A stretch of DNA of 64,000 bases from Sulfurovum sp. (GTDB lineage Bacteria; Campylobacterota; Campylobacteria; Campylobacterales; Sulfurovaceae). The stretch covers positions 1,139,456-1,203,455 of the forward strand of contig JAIZOF010000001.1 of assembly GCA_020525365.1 (NCBI GenBank), read 5' to 3'. A program made the position numbers and the translations under genes. Under the pieces are notes generated by a model. The model saw nothing but the letters and a program-made list of their open reading frames with translations. It ran no database searches and had not been told where the DNA came from. Below are positions 35,977 through 43,978 of this stretch, in pieces (position 1 is the stretch's first letter; each line of letters starts with the position of its first letter).

Positions 35977-37449
35977 ATGAATTTCAATATCACCACCACT
36001 CCCCTCAAAGAGATTAATGCCGACATTGAAATTGTCATTGTCATTGACAAAAATCTCAAACACAAAACCGTCAAGGACAGAAAACTGCTGAAAAAAGCAG
36101 ACTTCTCCGGTGTACAGAACGAGATCTGCCATCTCATTGGCAAGAAGCGCATCTATGTAGGTGCCGACAACCTTAAAGGGGAAGCCATACGTCCTGCAGT
36201 AGCGACTGCTATCCGTTCGCTCAACGGAAAAAAAGGCTACAAAACCCTCAAGATCGCTACCTATCTCAGCCATCCACGCTGTTCTGCCTCCATCAGGGCA
36301 ATGGTAGAAGGGCTGGTGCTGGGAAGCTACACCTTCACCAAATACAAAAGCAAAAAAGCCAAGAACCCTATCAAAACTGTAGAGATTTCTCTTGAGGGCT
36401 ACGAACCACATGAAATTAGCATGGAGGTTGCTACACGTGCGGTACACAATGGAGAGATTACCGGAAGTGCCACCAACTACACTCGCAACATCGTCAATAC
36501 ACCACCTGATGATTTTTACCCAAACAGCATGGCCAAAAAAGCAAAAAATCTGGAAGAAAAACTAGGGCTTGGTTGTGAAATACTTAGCATCAAAGAGCTT
36601 CAAAAAGAGAAGATGCATGCCCTTCTTGCTGTTGCACGTGCTTCACGCCATAAGCCTTGTGTCATTCATCTGAGTCACAAACCAAAAGATGCTAAAAAAG
36701 TTATTACTCTTGTAGGAAAAGGACTTACATATGACTCTGGTGGACTTAGCCTCAAACCCAGTGATTATATGGTCACCATGAAGGCAGACAAGTCTGGAGC
36801 ATCCACAGTCATTGGGATAATGAAAGCGGTTGCCGAAATGAACTTGCCTATTGAGGTGCATGGTTTTTTAGGCATGGTTGAGAACATGATAGGTGGCAAC
36901 GCCTATAAACCTGACGATATACTCAGAGCCAAAAATGGCAAAACGATTGAAGTGCGTAATACAGATGCCGAGGGTCGTCTCGTGCTTGCTGATGTACTTT
37001 GTTATGCACAGCAGGAGGTGAAAGCAGACTATCTTTTTGATTTTGCTACCCTTACTGGTGCTTGTGTGGTCGGTGTAGGACACTATACATCAGGAGTCAT
37101 GGGCTTCTGTGACGACCTCAAAAGCATGGTCAAGCAGCAGGCGAAGATAGCCGGAGAGCTGGTCACACCGCTGGACTTCAACGACTACCTCAAGAAGACC
37201 ATCAAAAGCGAGATCGCCGATGTGTGTAACATCTCTAACACCCGTTATGGGGGCGCCATTACTGCAGGACAGTTCCTTGGTGAGTTTATTGACGAAGAAC
37301 ACAAAGAGAAGTGGGCACATATTGATATTGCCGGTCCTGCATTTATTGAACATGTTTGGGGAGAAAACCCTAATGGGGCTTCTGGTGCAGGGGTACGTAT
37401 GATGCTTAGGCTTATTGAGAGTCTATGTAGGGAAAAAAGTCACCAATAG
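35977..37449 (+). CDS. pepA: Leucyl aminopeptidase (M17)
   Basis: A cytoplasmic two-metal aminopeptidase that removes N-terminal residues from peptides. The metal and catalytic motifs are LVGKGLTYDSGGLSLKP, MKADKSGAS and NTDAEGRLVLADVLCY. The ATG at 35977 (MNFNITTTPLKE) follows AGAAGGA; the frame extends upstream to 35899 but without a ribosome site. That gives 490 residues. GC content is uneven along the gene: 35977-36520 and 37080-37260 are GC-rich, and the middle and end are less so. Confidence 0.94.
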   Translation: MNFNITTTPLKEINADIEIVIVIDKNLKHKTVKDRKLLKKADFSGVQNEICHLIGKKRIYVGADNLKGEAIRPAVATAIRSLNGKKGYKTLKIATYLSHPRCSASIRAMVEGLVLGSYTFTKYKSKKAKNPIKTVEISLEGYEPHEISMEVATRAVHNGEITGSATNYTRNIVNTPPDDFYPNSMAKKAKNLEEKLGLGCEILSIKELQKEKMHALLAVARASRHKPCVIHLSHKPKDAKKVITLVGKGLTYDSGGLSLKPSDYMVTMKADKSGASTVIGIMKAVAEMNLPIEVHGFLGMVENMIGGNAYKPDDILRAKNGKTIEVRNTDAEGRLVLADVLCYAQQEVKADYLFDFATLTGACVVGVGHYTSGVMGFCDDLKSMVKQQAKIAGELVTPLDFNDYLKKTIKSEIADVCNISNTRYGGAITAGQFLGEFIDEEHKEKWAHIDIAGPAFIEHVWGENPNGASGAGVRMMLRLIESLCREKSHQ

Positions 37450-37560
37450 GGTTAACATACCTATATTGTTAACTATGAAAATCAATAATACGTATTAAGC
37501 AACCATCATCTAACCAAGATTTTGATAGAATCACGGCATTATTGATTGAAGGAAAATATT

Positions 37561-38664
37561 ATGGGATTAGGTATTGGACTCGTAGGTCTACCCAATGTTG
37601 GAAAATCGACTACATTTAACGCACTCACGAAAGCACAAAATGCAGAGAGTGCCAACTATCCTTTCTGTACCATCGAACCCAATAAGGCAGTGGTACCTGT
37701 GCCCGATAAACGTCTAGATGGGCTAGCAAAGATTGTTAATCCTGAAAAGATACAGTACTCCACACTTGATTTTGTTGATATTGCAGGGTTGGTTAAGGGA
37801 GCAAGCAAGGGCGAAGGTCTAGGAAATAAGTTTCTTAGCAATATCCGTGAAACAGAGGTAATTTTACAGATTGTCAGATGTTTCGAAGATGAAAATATCA
37901 CTCATGTAGAAGGCTCTATTGATCCGGTACGAGATATTGAGATTATCGAAACAGAACTATTGCTTGCCGATATGGAAGCTTTGGAGAAGCGTATTGCATC
38001 ACTGCAGAAGAAGACTAAAGGCAATGACAGAGAAGCAAAACTCCAAATGCCTATTGCTGAAGCACTACTCAAACATCTTGAAGAAGGTAACCCTGCTTCT
38101 ACCTTTGAAGATCGCAACAATGAAGGATTTTTAACACTATTGCGTGACCTTAGATTACTGAGCAATAAAGAGATTATGTATGGTGCCAATGTAGATGAAG
38201 GGGGACTTGAGTCAGAAAATACATATGTTCAATCACTCAAAGTCTATGCCAAAAAACATAACCGTGAAGTCATTAAACTTTGTGCCAAGGTCGAAGAGGA
38301 GATGATTGATTTTGATGAAGAAGATAAAATAGAGATGCTCGAGTCTCTTGGTGTCAAAGAGTCAGGTCTTGAGCAAATTATTCGAAAAGGGTTTGAAAAG
38401 CTGGGACTCATGAGCTATTTTACCGCCGGCATTAAAGAGGTACGTGCTTGGACTATTCGCCAAGATACTACTGCACCTAAAGCCGCTGCAGTCATTCACA
38501 ATGACTTTGAGAAAGGCTTCATTCGTGCTGAAGTAATAAGCTATGAGGATTTTATTGAATATGGTGGCGAACAGGGAGCCAAAGAGGTGGGAAAAATGCG
38601 TTTGGAAGGGAAAGAGTATATTGTGCAAGATGGTGATGTAATGCATTTCCGTTTCAATGTATAA
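37561..38664 (+). CDS. ychF: Redox-regulated ATPase/GTPase YchF
   Basis: YchF (OLA1 in eukaryotes) is a ribosome-associated P-loop ATPase. The G1 motif is GLVGLPNVGKSTTFNALT, and G3 is FVDIAGLVKGASKGEGLGN. The C-terminal TGS domain contains TWTIRQDTTAPKAA, matching the variant here as AWTIRQDTTAPKAA. The ATG at 37561 is preferred to the one at 37546 (MKENIM), because GAAGGAAA lies just before it. Length 367. Confidence 0.95.
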   Translation: MGLGIGLVGLPNVGKSTTFNALTKAQNAESANYPFCTIEPNKAVVPVPDKRLDGLAKIVNPEKIQYSTLDFVDIAGLVKGASKGEGLGNKFLSNIRETEVILQIVRCFEDENITHVEGSIDPVRDIEIIETELLLADMEALEKRIASLQKKTKGNDREAKLQMPIAEALLKHLEEGNPASTFEDRNNEGFLTLLRDLRLLSNKEIMYGANVDEGGLESENTYVQSLKVYAKKHNREVIKLCAKVEEEMIDFDEEDKIEMLESLGVKESGLEQIIRKGFEKLGLMSYFTAGIKEVRAWTIRQDTTAPKAAAVIHNDFEKGFIRAEVISYEDFIEYGGEQGAKEVGKMRLEGKEYIVQDGDVMHFRFNV

Positions 38665-38701
38665 TTTTGATAAAGTTTAGCAGTACCCAGAAGGTGAAAA
38701 A

Positions 38702-39166
38702 ATGAAAAAATGGCTACTACCCAGTATAGCAATACTGCTTATATTATTTGGTTGCGAAAATAGGCATGGTACATTCCTTGAAACAGTAGAATCAAACAGT
38801 GATGCACCCTCCTCTATCACAAGACTGGTAGAAGCACTTAAGGTCAAAGACCTAACACACTTTGCCACCATAGACCATAGTGCCAATGCCGAGAAGATTG
38901 GTATGTTGCTCAAGCCTGAAACTGTTGTTGTCTTTGGTAGTCCCAAAGTGGGTACCAAACTGATGGTATGTAATGCTTCTATGGGGCTAGATCTCCCGCT
39001 ACGTATACTTTTTACTACAGACTATGAAGGTATAACGCATATCACCTACACCAATCCAGAATATTGGACCCTCAAACACAATATTAAAGATAAGGGTTGT
39101 TTGACTATCATTCAAAAGATGCATATCATGCTAAAACAGCTTGCAGGCAAGGCTGCAGGAAAATAA
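38702..39166 (+). CDS. DUF302 lipoprotein
   Basis: A 154-residue lipoprotein. The signal peptide ends in a lipobox (LILFGCENR), so Cys18 should be lipidated. The domain ITRLVEALKVKDLTHFATID... VVVFGSPKVGTKLM with GLDLPLRIL is the typical DUF302 signature. DUF302 proteins are found with sulfur oxidation genes but their role is unknown. A YceI-like gene follows 21 bases later, so both are exported proteins in one operon. Confidence 0.85.
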   Translation: MKKWLLPSIAILLILFGCENRHGTFLETVESNSDAPSSITRLVEALKVKDLTHFATIDHSANAEKIGMLLKPETVVVFGSPKVGTKLMVCNASMGLDLPLRILFTTDYEGITHITYTNPEYWTLKHNIKDKGCLTIIQKMHIMLKQLAGKAAGK

Positions 39167-39187
39167 TCCCAAGGAAAGGGTTCAACC

Positions 39188-39799
39188 ATGAAAAAGCTGC
39201 TATTTGTCCTGATATCGACAGGAGCTATACTCTTGGCTAAAACAGGATGCACACTCGTACAGTCTGGAAAGCTTAATGTGCTTTGGGAAGCCTACAAAAC
39301 CCCTAACAAGATTGGTGTCAAGGGCAAGATGACCTCTGTAGCATATATTCCCCATCAGAAAGAGGGAAAGAACTTCAAAGAACTCTTTGTTGGTTCAAAA
39401 GTAGCAATAGACACAACCAAAGTCGACAGTGGAAACAGTGTGCGTGACCAGAAGCTGGTAAAGTTCTTCTTCGCACAGATGAGTCAGCCGAAGATCACTG
39501 GGGAGATTCTCTCCATCAAAGCAAACCCATACACCAAAGGAAAGCCCAGAACAGGAAAGATGGAAGTTGCCTTCGCCATGAACAGTAAAACTGTCAAAAC
39601 AGTCCTTGACTACCACTATGAGAAAGAGGAGTTCAAGGCACAGGGAAACATCGACCTACTCGATTTTGCTGCAGGACAAGCCCTTGCAAGTATCAACAAA
39701 GCCTGTTATGACCTGCACAAGGGAAAGACATGGAGTGATATTAGCATTGGCTTTATTACCCATATCAAAGCGACACTTTGTAACGTAGAAAAAAAGTAG
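39188..39799 (+). CDS. YceI-like periplasmic protein
   Basis: A 203-residue exported protein with a signal peptide (MKKLLFVLISTGAILLAKTG). The body has the layout of YceI lipocalin-like proteins: the early GKLNVLWEAYKTPNKIGVKG, a central helix region (SVRDQKLVKFFFAQM) and a late antiparallel strand pattern. YceI proteins bind isoprenoid-like lipids, such as quinones; the ligand here is unknown. Much of the gene is GC-richer than the surroundings. Confidence 0.75.
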   Translation: MKKLLFVLISTGAILLAKTGCTLVQSGKLNVLWEAYKTPNKIGVKGKMTSVAYIPHQKEGKNFKELFVGSKVAIDTTKVDSGNSVRDQKLVKFFFAQMSQPKITGEILSIKANPYTKGKPRTGKMEVAFAMNSKTVKTVLDYHYEKEEFKAQGNIDLLDFAAGQALASINKACYDLHKGKTWSDISIGFITHIKATLCNVEKK

Positions 39800-39989
39800 C
39801 CCTCTTGTGTCTCCACTTACAAAGCATACACTTTGCTGCCCGAAGAGATACTTGAGGCATGCAAGACTTATAAAATATAGAGTGCAGGAATTACAAAAAT
39901 TTTAAACACTCGTCCAATATCCTGCTCGTGGCATTTTTTAAGGGTCTTAAAGGATTCAATTATATGCCAAAAAAATAGAAGGAGATGCT

Positions 39990-40442
39990 ATGGCCAACAT
40001 CTACTACCCTTACAAGACATTTATCAAAGATGTCAAAGCACTTGTGAAACTAACAAAAGATTTCAAGCCAGATGGATTGCTTGGTATTGCACGTGGTGGA
40101 TTGACACTGACCCATGCCTATGCGCAAGCAACAGAAAACCGTAATCTCTTCATTATCAACTCCATTCTCTATGATGGAGAGGTAAAACGCTCCCACCCAA
40201 AACTACTCAATCTTCCAGAGCTAGGGTGCTGCAAGCAGGTACTTATTCTTGATGATATTGTTGACAGCGGGGAGACACTCAAGGCGGTACTGAGAGTACT
40301 ACAAGAACGCTACCCTGACATCGACTTCAAGAGCGTTGTACTCTTTAGTAAACCTAATGCACTCATCGAGCCAGATTACTTCTTGCATGAAACAAATGAG
40401 TGGATAGATTTCTTTTGGGAAAAAGATTTTATGGATAAATAG
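39990..40442 (+). CDS. Purine-type phosphoribosyltransferase
   Basis: A 150-residue type I phosphoribosyltransferase. The PRPP loop QVLILDDIVDSGETLKAVL and the N-terminal GLLGIARGGLTLTHAYA are clear. The size and the ending (WIDFFWEKDF) fit the xanthine/hypoxanthine-guanine group, which salvages purine bases. Substrate choice cannot be read from the sequence. It is convergent with the MotB-like gene. Confidence 0.85.
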   Translation: MANIYYPYKTFIKDVKALVKLTKDFKPDGLLGIARGGLTLTHAYAQATENRNLFIINSILYDGEVKRSHPKLLNLPELGCCKQVLILDDIVDSGETLKAVLRVLQERYPDIDFKSVVLFSKPNALIEPDYFLHETNEWIDFFWEKDFMDK

Positions 40443-40460
40443 ATACTCAGGGTATCTCTT
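40441..40460. terminator. Possible bidirectional terminator
   Basis: AGATAC/GTATCT hairpin with a CTCTTTT tail between the convergent phosphoribosyltransferase and MotB-like genes. The stem is short. Confidence 0.4.
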
Positions 40461-40467
40461 TTGAAAA

Positions 40468-41571
40468 CTATTCCGTATCAAGCACTTTCTCTATCTCTTG
40501 CATAGCATCCTCATTTTTGAGACGGAATTTAATCTCAATACGCCGTGAAGCCTTTTTGTCTTCTATGCCTTCGTGCATAATTCTATCCATATAAGAACGT
40601 CCCGAAGCACTTACAAGAGGCTTAAGGTCATACTTGTGAGCAAGAGGCAACATCATTAAATAGTTCATGACCGCCAATGCCCTCTTTTGTGAGAGATTAA
40701 GGTTATACAGATAGCCGCCATCGCTATCTGTATGTCCCTCGATAATAATCTTCTCCAAATAGGGTCTAATGCGATTGTCACTTACCAAGGTACCAATATA
40801 CTCTTCAAATACCTTTTCAAGCTGCACTTTGGCAATCTCTTTAAGTTGCATACTTCCTTTATCAAAGAGGATATTCGATGCTAATTTCAAAGAACCACTC
40901 TTTTTATCAATATCTATCTTATTACCAAGTTCTGTTTTGAGTATTGCAATAATTTTGAGCTTAATGCCTGTAAGCGACTTAATCCTTGCCTTTTGTTTTT
41001 GTAGCTTGGCAATAAGTGTATCGTATTTTGTTTCTTTTTCATCAATAGCATTGAGTAGCTTGAGTAGTTTTATATTTTTCTCTTTAATCGTTTGATTCAT
41101 ATCACTGACTTGATCAGTCAACACCAATACTTTTCCTTCATAATCTTTCAAACTTTTTTGAAATGTGGCATTGGTTTCATTGAGTATTTGTTGCACAATA
41201 ATAATCTGTTTACTCAATGTACTTTTTTGAGCATTGGCTTTAGCCAACATACGTGTCAACTTAGTAATTTCATCTTCTTTAAATTTGAGTGTCTTTATGC
41301 TGTTATCTAGCTTTAATCTCTTGAGTGTCAGCTCTTTCTCTATTTGGGAAAGAAGCTTTCTGCTCTTTTTAAGTGCAATCTCTTTATCTTGAAGGCTTAT
41401 AGAGAGTTGCGTGAGACGATCTCCTTTTTTATGGAGATTATTCTTAAGAATACTTGACTTAGAGACAATTGCCCCTATAAGAAGAATAAAGACAAAGAGA
41501 AGCCCTGCCATTAAATCTGCATAAGAGATCCAAAAGTTGGTTCCGTTGTCAGTACTTTTATTTTTAAACAT
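40468..41571 (-). CDS. MotB/OmpA-like stator protein with long coiled coil
   Basis: A 367-residue protein. One N-terminal membrane helix carries the MotB-type motif FWISYADLMAGLLFVFIL, with the proton-carrying aspartate in SYADL. Residues about 50-210 are a long coiled coil. The C-terminal OmpA-like peptidoglycan-binding domain has IIIEGHTDSDG and LSQKRALAVMNYLM. It forms a unit with the MotA-like gene 2 bases upstream. The coiled coil is far longer than in flagellar MotB. Confidence 0.82.
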   Translation of the reverse strand: MFKNKSTDNGTNFWISYADLMAGLLFVFILLIGAIVSKSSILKNNLHKKGDRLTQLSISLQDKEIALKKSRKLLSQIEKELTLKRLKLDNSIKTLKFKEDEITKLTRMLAKANAQKSTLSKQIIIVQQILNETNATFQKSLKDYEGKVLVLTDQVSDMNQTIKEKNIKLLKLLNAIDEKETKYDTLIAKLQKQKARIKSLTGIKLKIIAILKTELGNKIDIDKKSGSLKLASNILFDKGSMQLKEIAKVQLEKVFEEYIGTLVSDNRIRPYLEKIIIEGHTDSDGGYLYNLNLSQKRALAVMNYLMMLPLAHKYDLKPLVSASGRSYMDRIMHEGIEDKKASRRIEIKFRLKNEDAMQEIEKVLDTE

Positions 41572-41573
41572 TA

Positions 41574-42692
41574 TTACTGCTTCTCATTTTCTTCTTTGTG
41601 CTGATCTGATATCTTGGATATTTGAGTACTCTGTTCTGCAATCATGCGAGCAAAAGTAGTAAGTTTTTCTACGATCTGACTCACTTCATTATCTATTTTA
41701 TCAAATGTATGTTCAACAGAACCGTCAAAATGCTTCATAGATTCTCGAATCTCTCTAGCATTTTCATTAAAGGTCTCGATATCATTTTTGATAGCATCTA
41801 TTGTACCAACACCCTCTCTTCTGTCATATATTGACTCAAGTGTTTCACGAAGTTCTTGTGAAGCTACCTGCATATTCTTGGTAACCTGAGAAAACCCTTC
41901 GGTTGCATGGGTAACAATTGTCATAAAATTCTTGAGGTATTGGTCGTTCATTGTGTGAATAAAGTCTATATTGAATATCTCTTTAAGTGTCTGCACAACC
42001 TGCTGATCTTTTAGTTTGCTTTGCATATGCTCGTATTTAATTAGATCTACCTGTCTCCAAATACGTGTACGATAGCGCCTTTCAAGATTGTAAAGTTTTT
42101 TATCAATTTTTGTATTACCTCTTTTTTCAAAATAGGTCCAAATAAGTGAAAGTGTAATACCATAGATAGAAGCATAAAATGCCGTACCAATACCAGACAG
42201 CAGTACTGAAATTTCTCGATCGAGTGCATTGGTATCTTTTACAGTAAAATCTGGCATAGAGATGGCAATAGCAATAAAGGTTCCCAAAATACCAAGCATA
42301 GGGAAGATTGAAGTGGCAACACGTGCAAAATGATCATTCCGAATCTCTTTACAGTATGCTTCCATGAAGTCTTTCACATTCAAGGTTGACTTGGTCTCTC
42401 TCATAATAGTCAGCGCATTAGCATCCAGCTCCATTTTCAATCTATTCTCCATATGGGCAGAAGACCTATCTATATAGCAAGCAGTAAAAGTAGCATTGTG
42501 GCGTACAAAAAATGTAAATACTACAAGGATAAATGAGATAATAATAAGTGTATGTGATTCTACTTTCAGTGGAAACAGATTCATATATCCTGCTACAAGC
42601 ACTAAAAGAAGGAATAACGGTATGATACTAATAGCAAGTACCTTGTCAGGACATGAAGGCTGAATAGGGTTGGTTTCTTTGATATTGGTCAT
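41574..42692 (-). CDS. MotA/TolQ/ExbB-like channel protein
   Basis: A 372-residue inner-membrane protein. Two N-terminal helices (residues 20-65) and two further helices around 130-150 and 180-205 carry the channel fold (FPMLGILGTFIAIAISMP, LSGIGTAFYASIYGITLSL). A C-terminal helical tail of about 150 residues follows. With the MotB-like gene it should form a proton-driven stator complex. It lacks the neighbours expected for flagellar, Tol or Zorya systems, so the driven partner is unknown. Confidence 0.82.
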   Translation of the reverse strand: MTNIKETNPIQPSCPDKVLAISIIPLFLLLVLVAGYMNLFPLKVESHTLIIISFILVVFTFFVRHNATFTACYIDRSSAHMENRLKMELDANALTIMRETKSTLNVKDFMEAYCKEIRNDHFARVATSIFPMLGILGTFIAIAISMPDFTVKDTNALDREISVLLSGIGTAFYASIYGITLSLIWTYFEKRGNTKIDKKLYNLERRYRTRIWRQVDLIKYEHMQSKLKDQQVVQTLKEIFNIDFIHTMNDQYLKNFMTIVTHATEGFSQVTKNMQVASQELRETLESIYDRREGVGTIDAIKNDIETFNENAREIRESMKHFDGSVEHTFDKIDNEVSQIVEKLTTFARMIAEQSTQISKISDQHKEENEKQ

Positions 42693-42838
42693 GTAGGGAT
42701 TCCTCCAATGAAGTCAATTTGATAATTATATCCAAACACTCTAATAATTATACCCAAACACTCTAAGTTTATAATCCATTCTTATTAATATTATCCTTAT
42801 AGATATGTATACATAGTGATGTTTAACATTATTTCAAT

Positions 42839-42844
42839 TATAAT
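42839..42844 (+). promoter_or_regulatory. -10 box of recO
   Basis: TATAAT 30 bases before the proposed ATC start, with AAGGAG at 42863-42868 between them. Confidence 0.55.
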
Positions 42845-42873
42845 CAAAAAGAAAAAAGTGCGAAGGAGAGATC

Positions 42874-43491
42874 ATCAAAGGGTTTATACTACAAGTTCGC
42901 AAGGCAAAAGATGAAGACTCTATCGTTCTGATTATCACCTGCAACCATATCCGTACTTACTATCGCTTTTATGGGGCAAGGCACTCCATCCTTCAGCTTG
43001 GCAACCTTGTTGACTTCGAAGTTGAAGGAGAAGATGGTCGTTTTCTGCCTAGACTACGTTCCCTTTCTCATATTGGGTTTCACTGGCAGTTTGACCATAA
43101 CTACTTGATGCTTTGGCACAATTTTATTCAAAAATTTGAGTCCCACCTAAAGGATGCTGACGAACTTAATCCATTCTACTTTGACCTACTGCTTAATGCT
43201 GCCAAGCGCTGGGGAAAACAAAACCCCAAACGCATCATCTGTGAAAGCTATCTTAGTATACTACACCATGAAGGCAGACTCTATCCAAATGGGCATTGCT
43301 ATATCTGTGAACAACCTATTAACGAAGAGATTGCTTTAATGCAGTCCTTTAAACCGGCACATCCTGGCTGTATCTACTCTCCTGCCCTACCAGCAAAAAA
43401 GATATTTGATTTTTTAAAGAGCAAAAAAAGTACTTTCCTAGAAGATAGTGAGGTAGAGGTTCTCTACAGCGTCATCATGAAAGGGTTTTAA
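42874..43491 (+). CDS. recO: Recombination protein RecO (ATC start)
   Basis: Campylobacterial RecO, which loads RecA with RecR. The sequence from KGFILQVRKAKDED through YYRFYGARHSILQLGN to HCYICEQPINEE matches the short campylobacterial form; the cysteines CYIC and a later Cys form a degenerate zinc site. The first ATG in frame is at 43105, deep inside the OB fold. Upstream the frame is open to a TAA at 42841 with no ATG, GTG or TTG. The ATC at 42874, 5 bases after AAGGAG, falls at the methionine position of homologues. This gives 205 residues. Confidence 0.82.
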   Translation: MKGFILQVRKAKDEDSIVLIITCNHIRTYYRFYGARHSILQLGNLVDFEVEGEDGRFLPRLRSLSHIGFHWQFDHNYLMLWHNFIQKFESHLKDADELNPFYFDLLLNAAKRWGKQNPKRIICESYLSILHHEGRLYPNGHCYICEQPINEEIALMQSFKPAHPGCIYSPALPAKKIFDFLKSKKSTFLEDSEVEVLYSVIMKGF

Positions 43492-43499
43492 TAAAAAAC

Positions 43500-43844
43500 C
43501 TATGCTTTCTTCACAAACTCTTGTTTGAGTTTAATCTGACCCACACCAGATACTTTGCAATCAATGTTGTGTCCATCATTACCTTCAACCAAACGAATAC
43601 CCTTTATCTTGGTACCTACCTTAATGCCACTGCTGCTGCCCTTGACTTTAAGATCTTTAATAACAGTCACCGTATCACCGTCAGTAAGAATATTACCGTT
43701 GGCATCTTTAATAGTTAAGCTTGAATCCTCTTCGGTTATCGCATTTTTGCTCCATTCATGGGCACATTCTGGACAGATATAGAGATTGCCGTCTTCATAG
43801 GTATATTCGCTGTTACACTTTGGACAATTTGGTATATTTTCCAC
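43500..43844 (-). CDS. PhnA/YjdM-family zinc ribbon protein
   Basis: A 114-residue cytoplasmic protein. The N-terminal zinc ribbon has [21 protein letters not shown], with four cysteines; the C-terminal part ([20 protein letters not shown]) is the PhnA/YjdM SH3-like domain. Despite the name phnA, the family has no proven role in phosphonate breakdown. AAGGA lies upstream of the ATG. It is convergent with recO. Confidence 0.9.
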   Translation of the reverse strand: MENIPNCPKCNSEYTYEDGNLYICPECAHEWSKNAITEEDSSLTIKDANGNILTDGDTVTVIKDLKVKGSSSGIKVGTKIKGIRLVEGNDGHNIDCKVSGVGQIKLKQEFVKKA

Positions 43845-43978
43845 AGTTTTTCCTTTTTCATTTTATGGTGTATTTTACTCTTTTAAGTTAAAATTACACA
43901 ATCAGATTGATGTAGTTAGGTTATAATATTTAAAAATATGGATATGGTTATTATTGCTATATACTCTTTCAATCATTT

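Noticed and set aside
40468-42692. A Zorya anti-phage system built on the MotA/MotB-like pair
   Set aside because: No ZorC, ZorD or ZorE gene is adjacent; the neighbours are a phosphoribosyltransferase and recO. Only the stator-like pair is supported.
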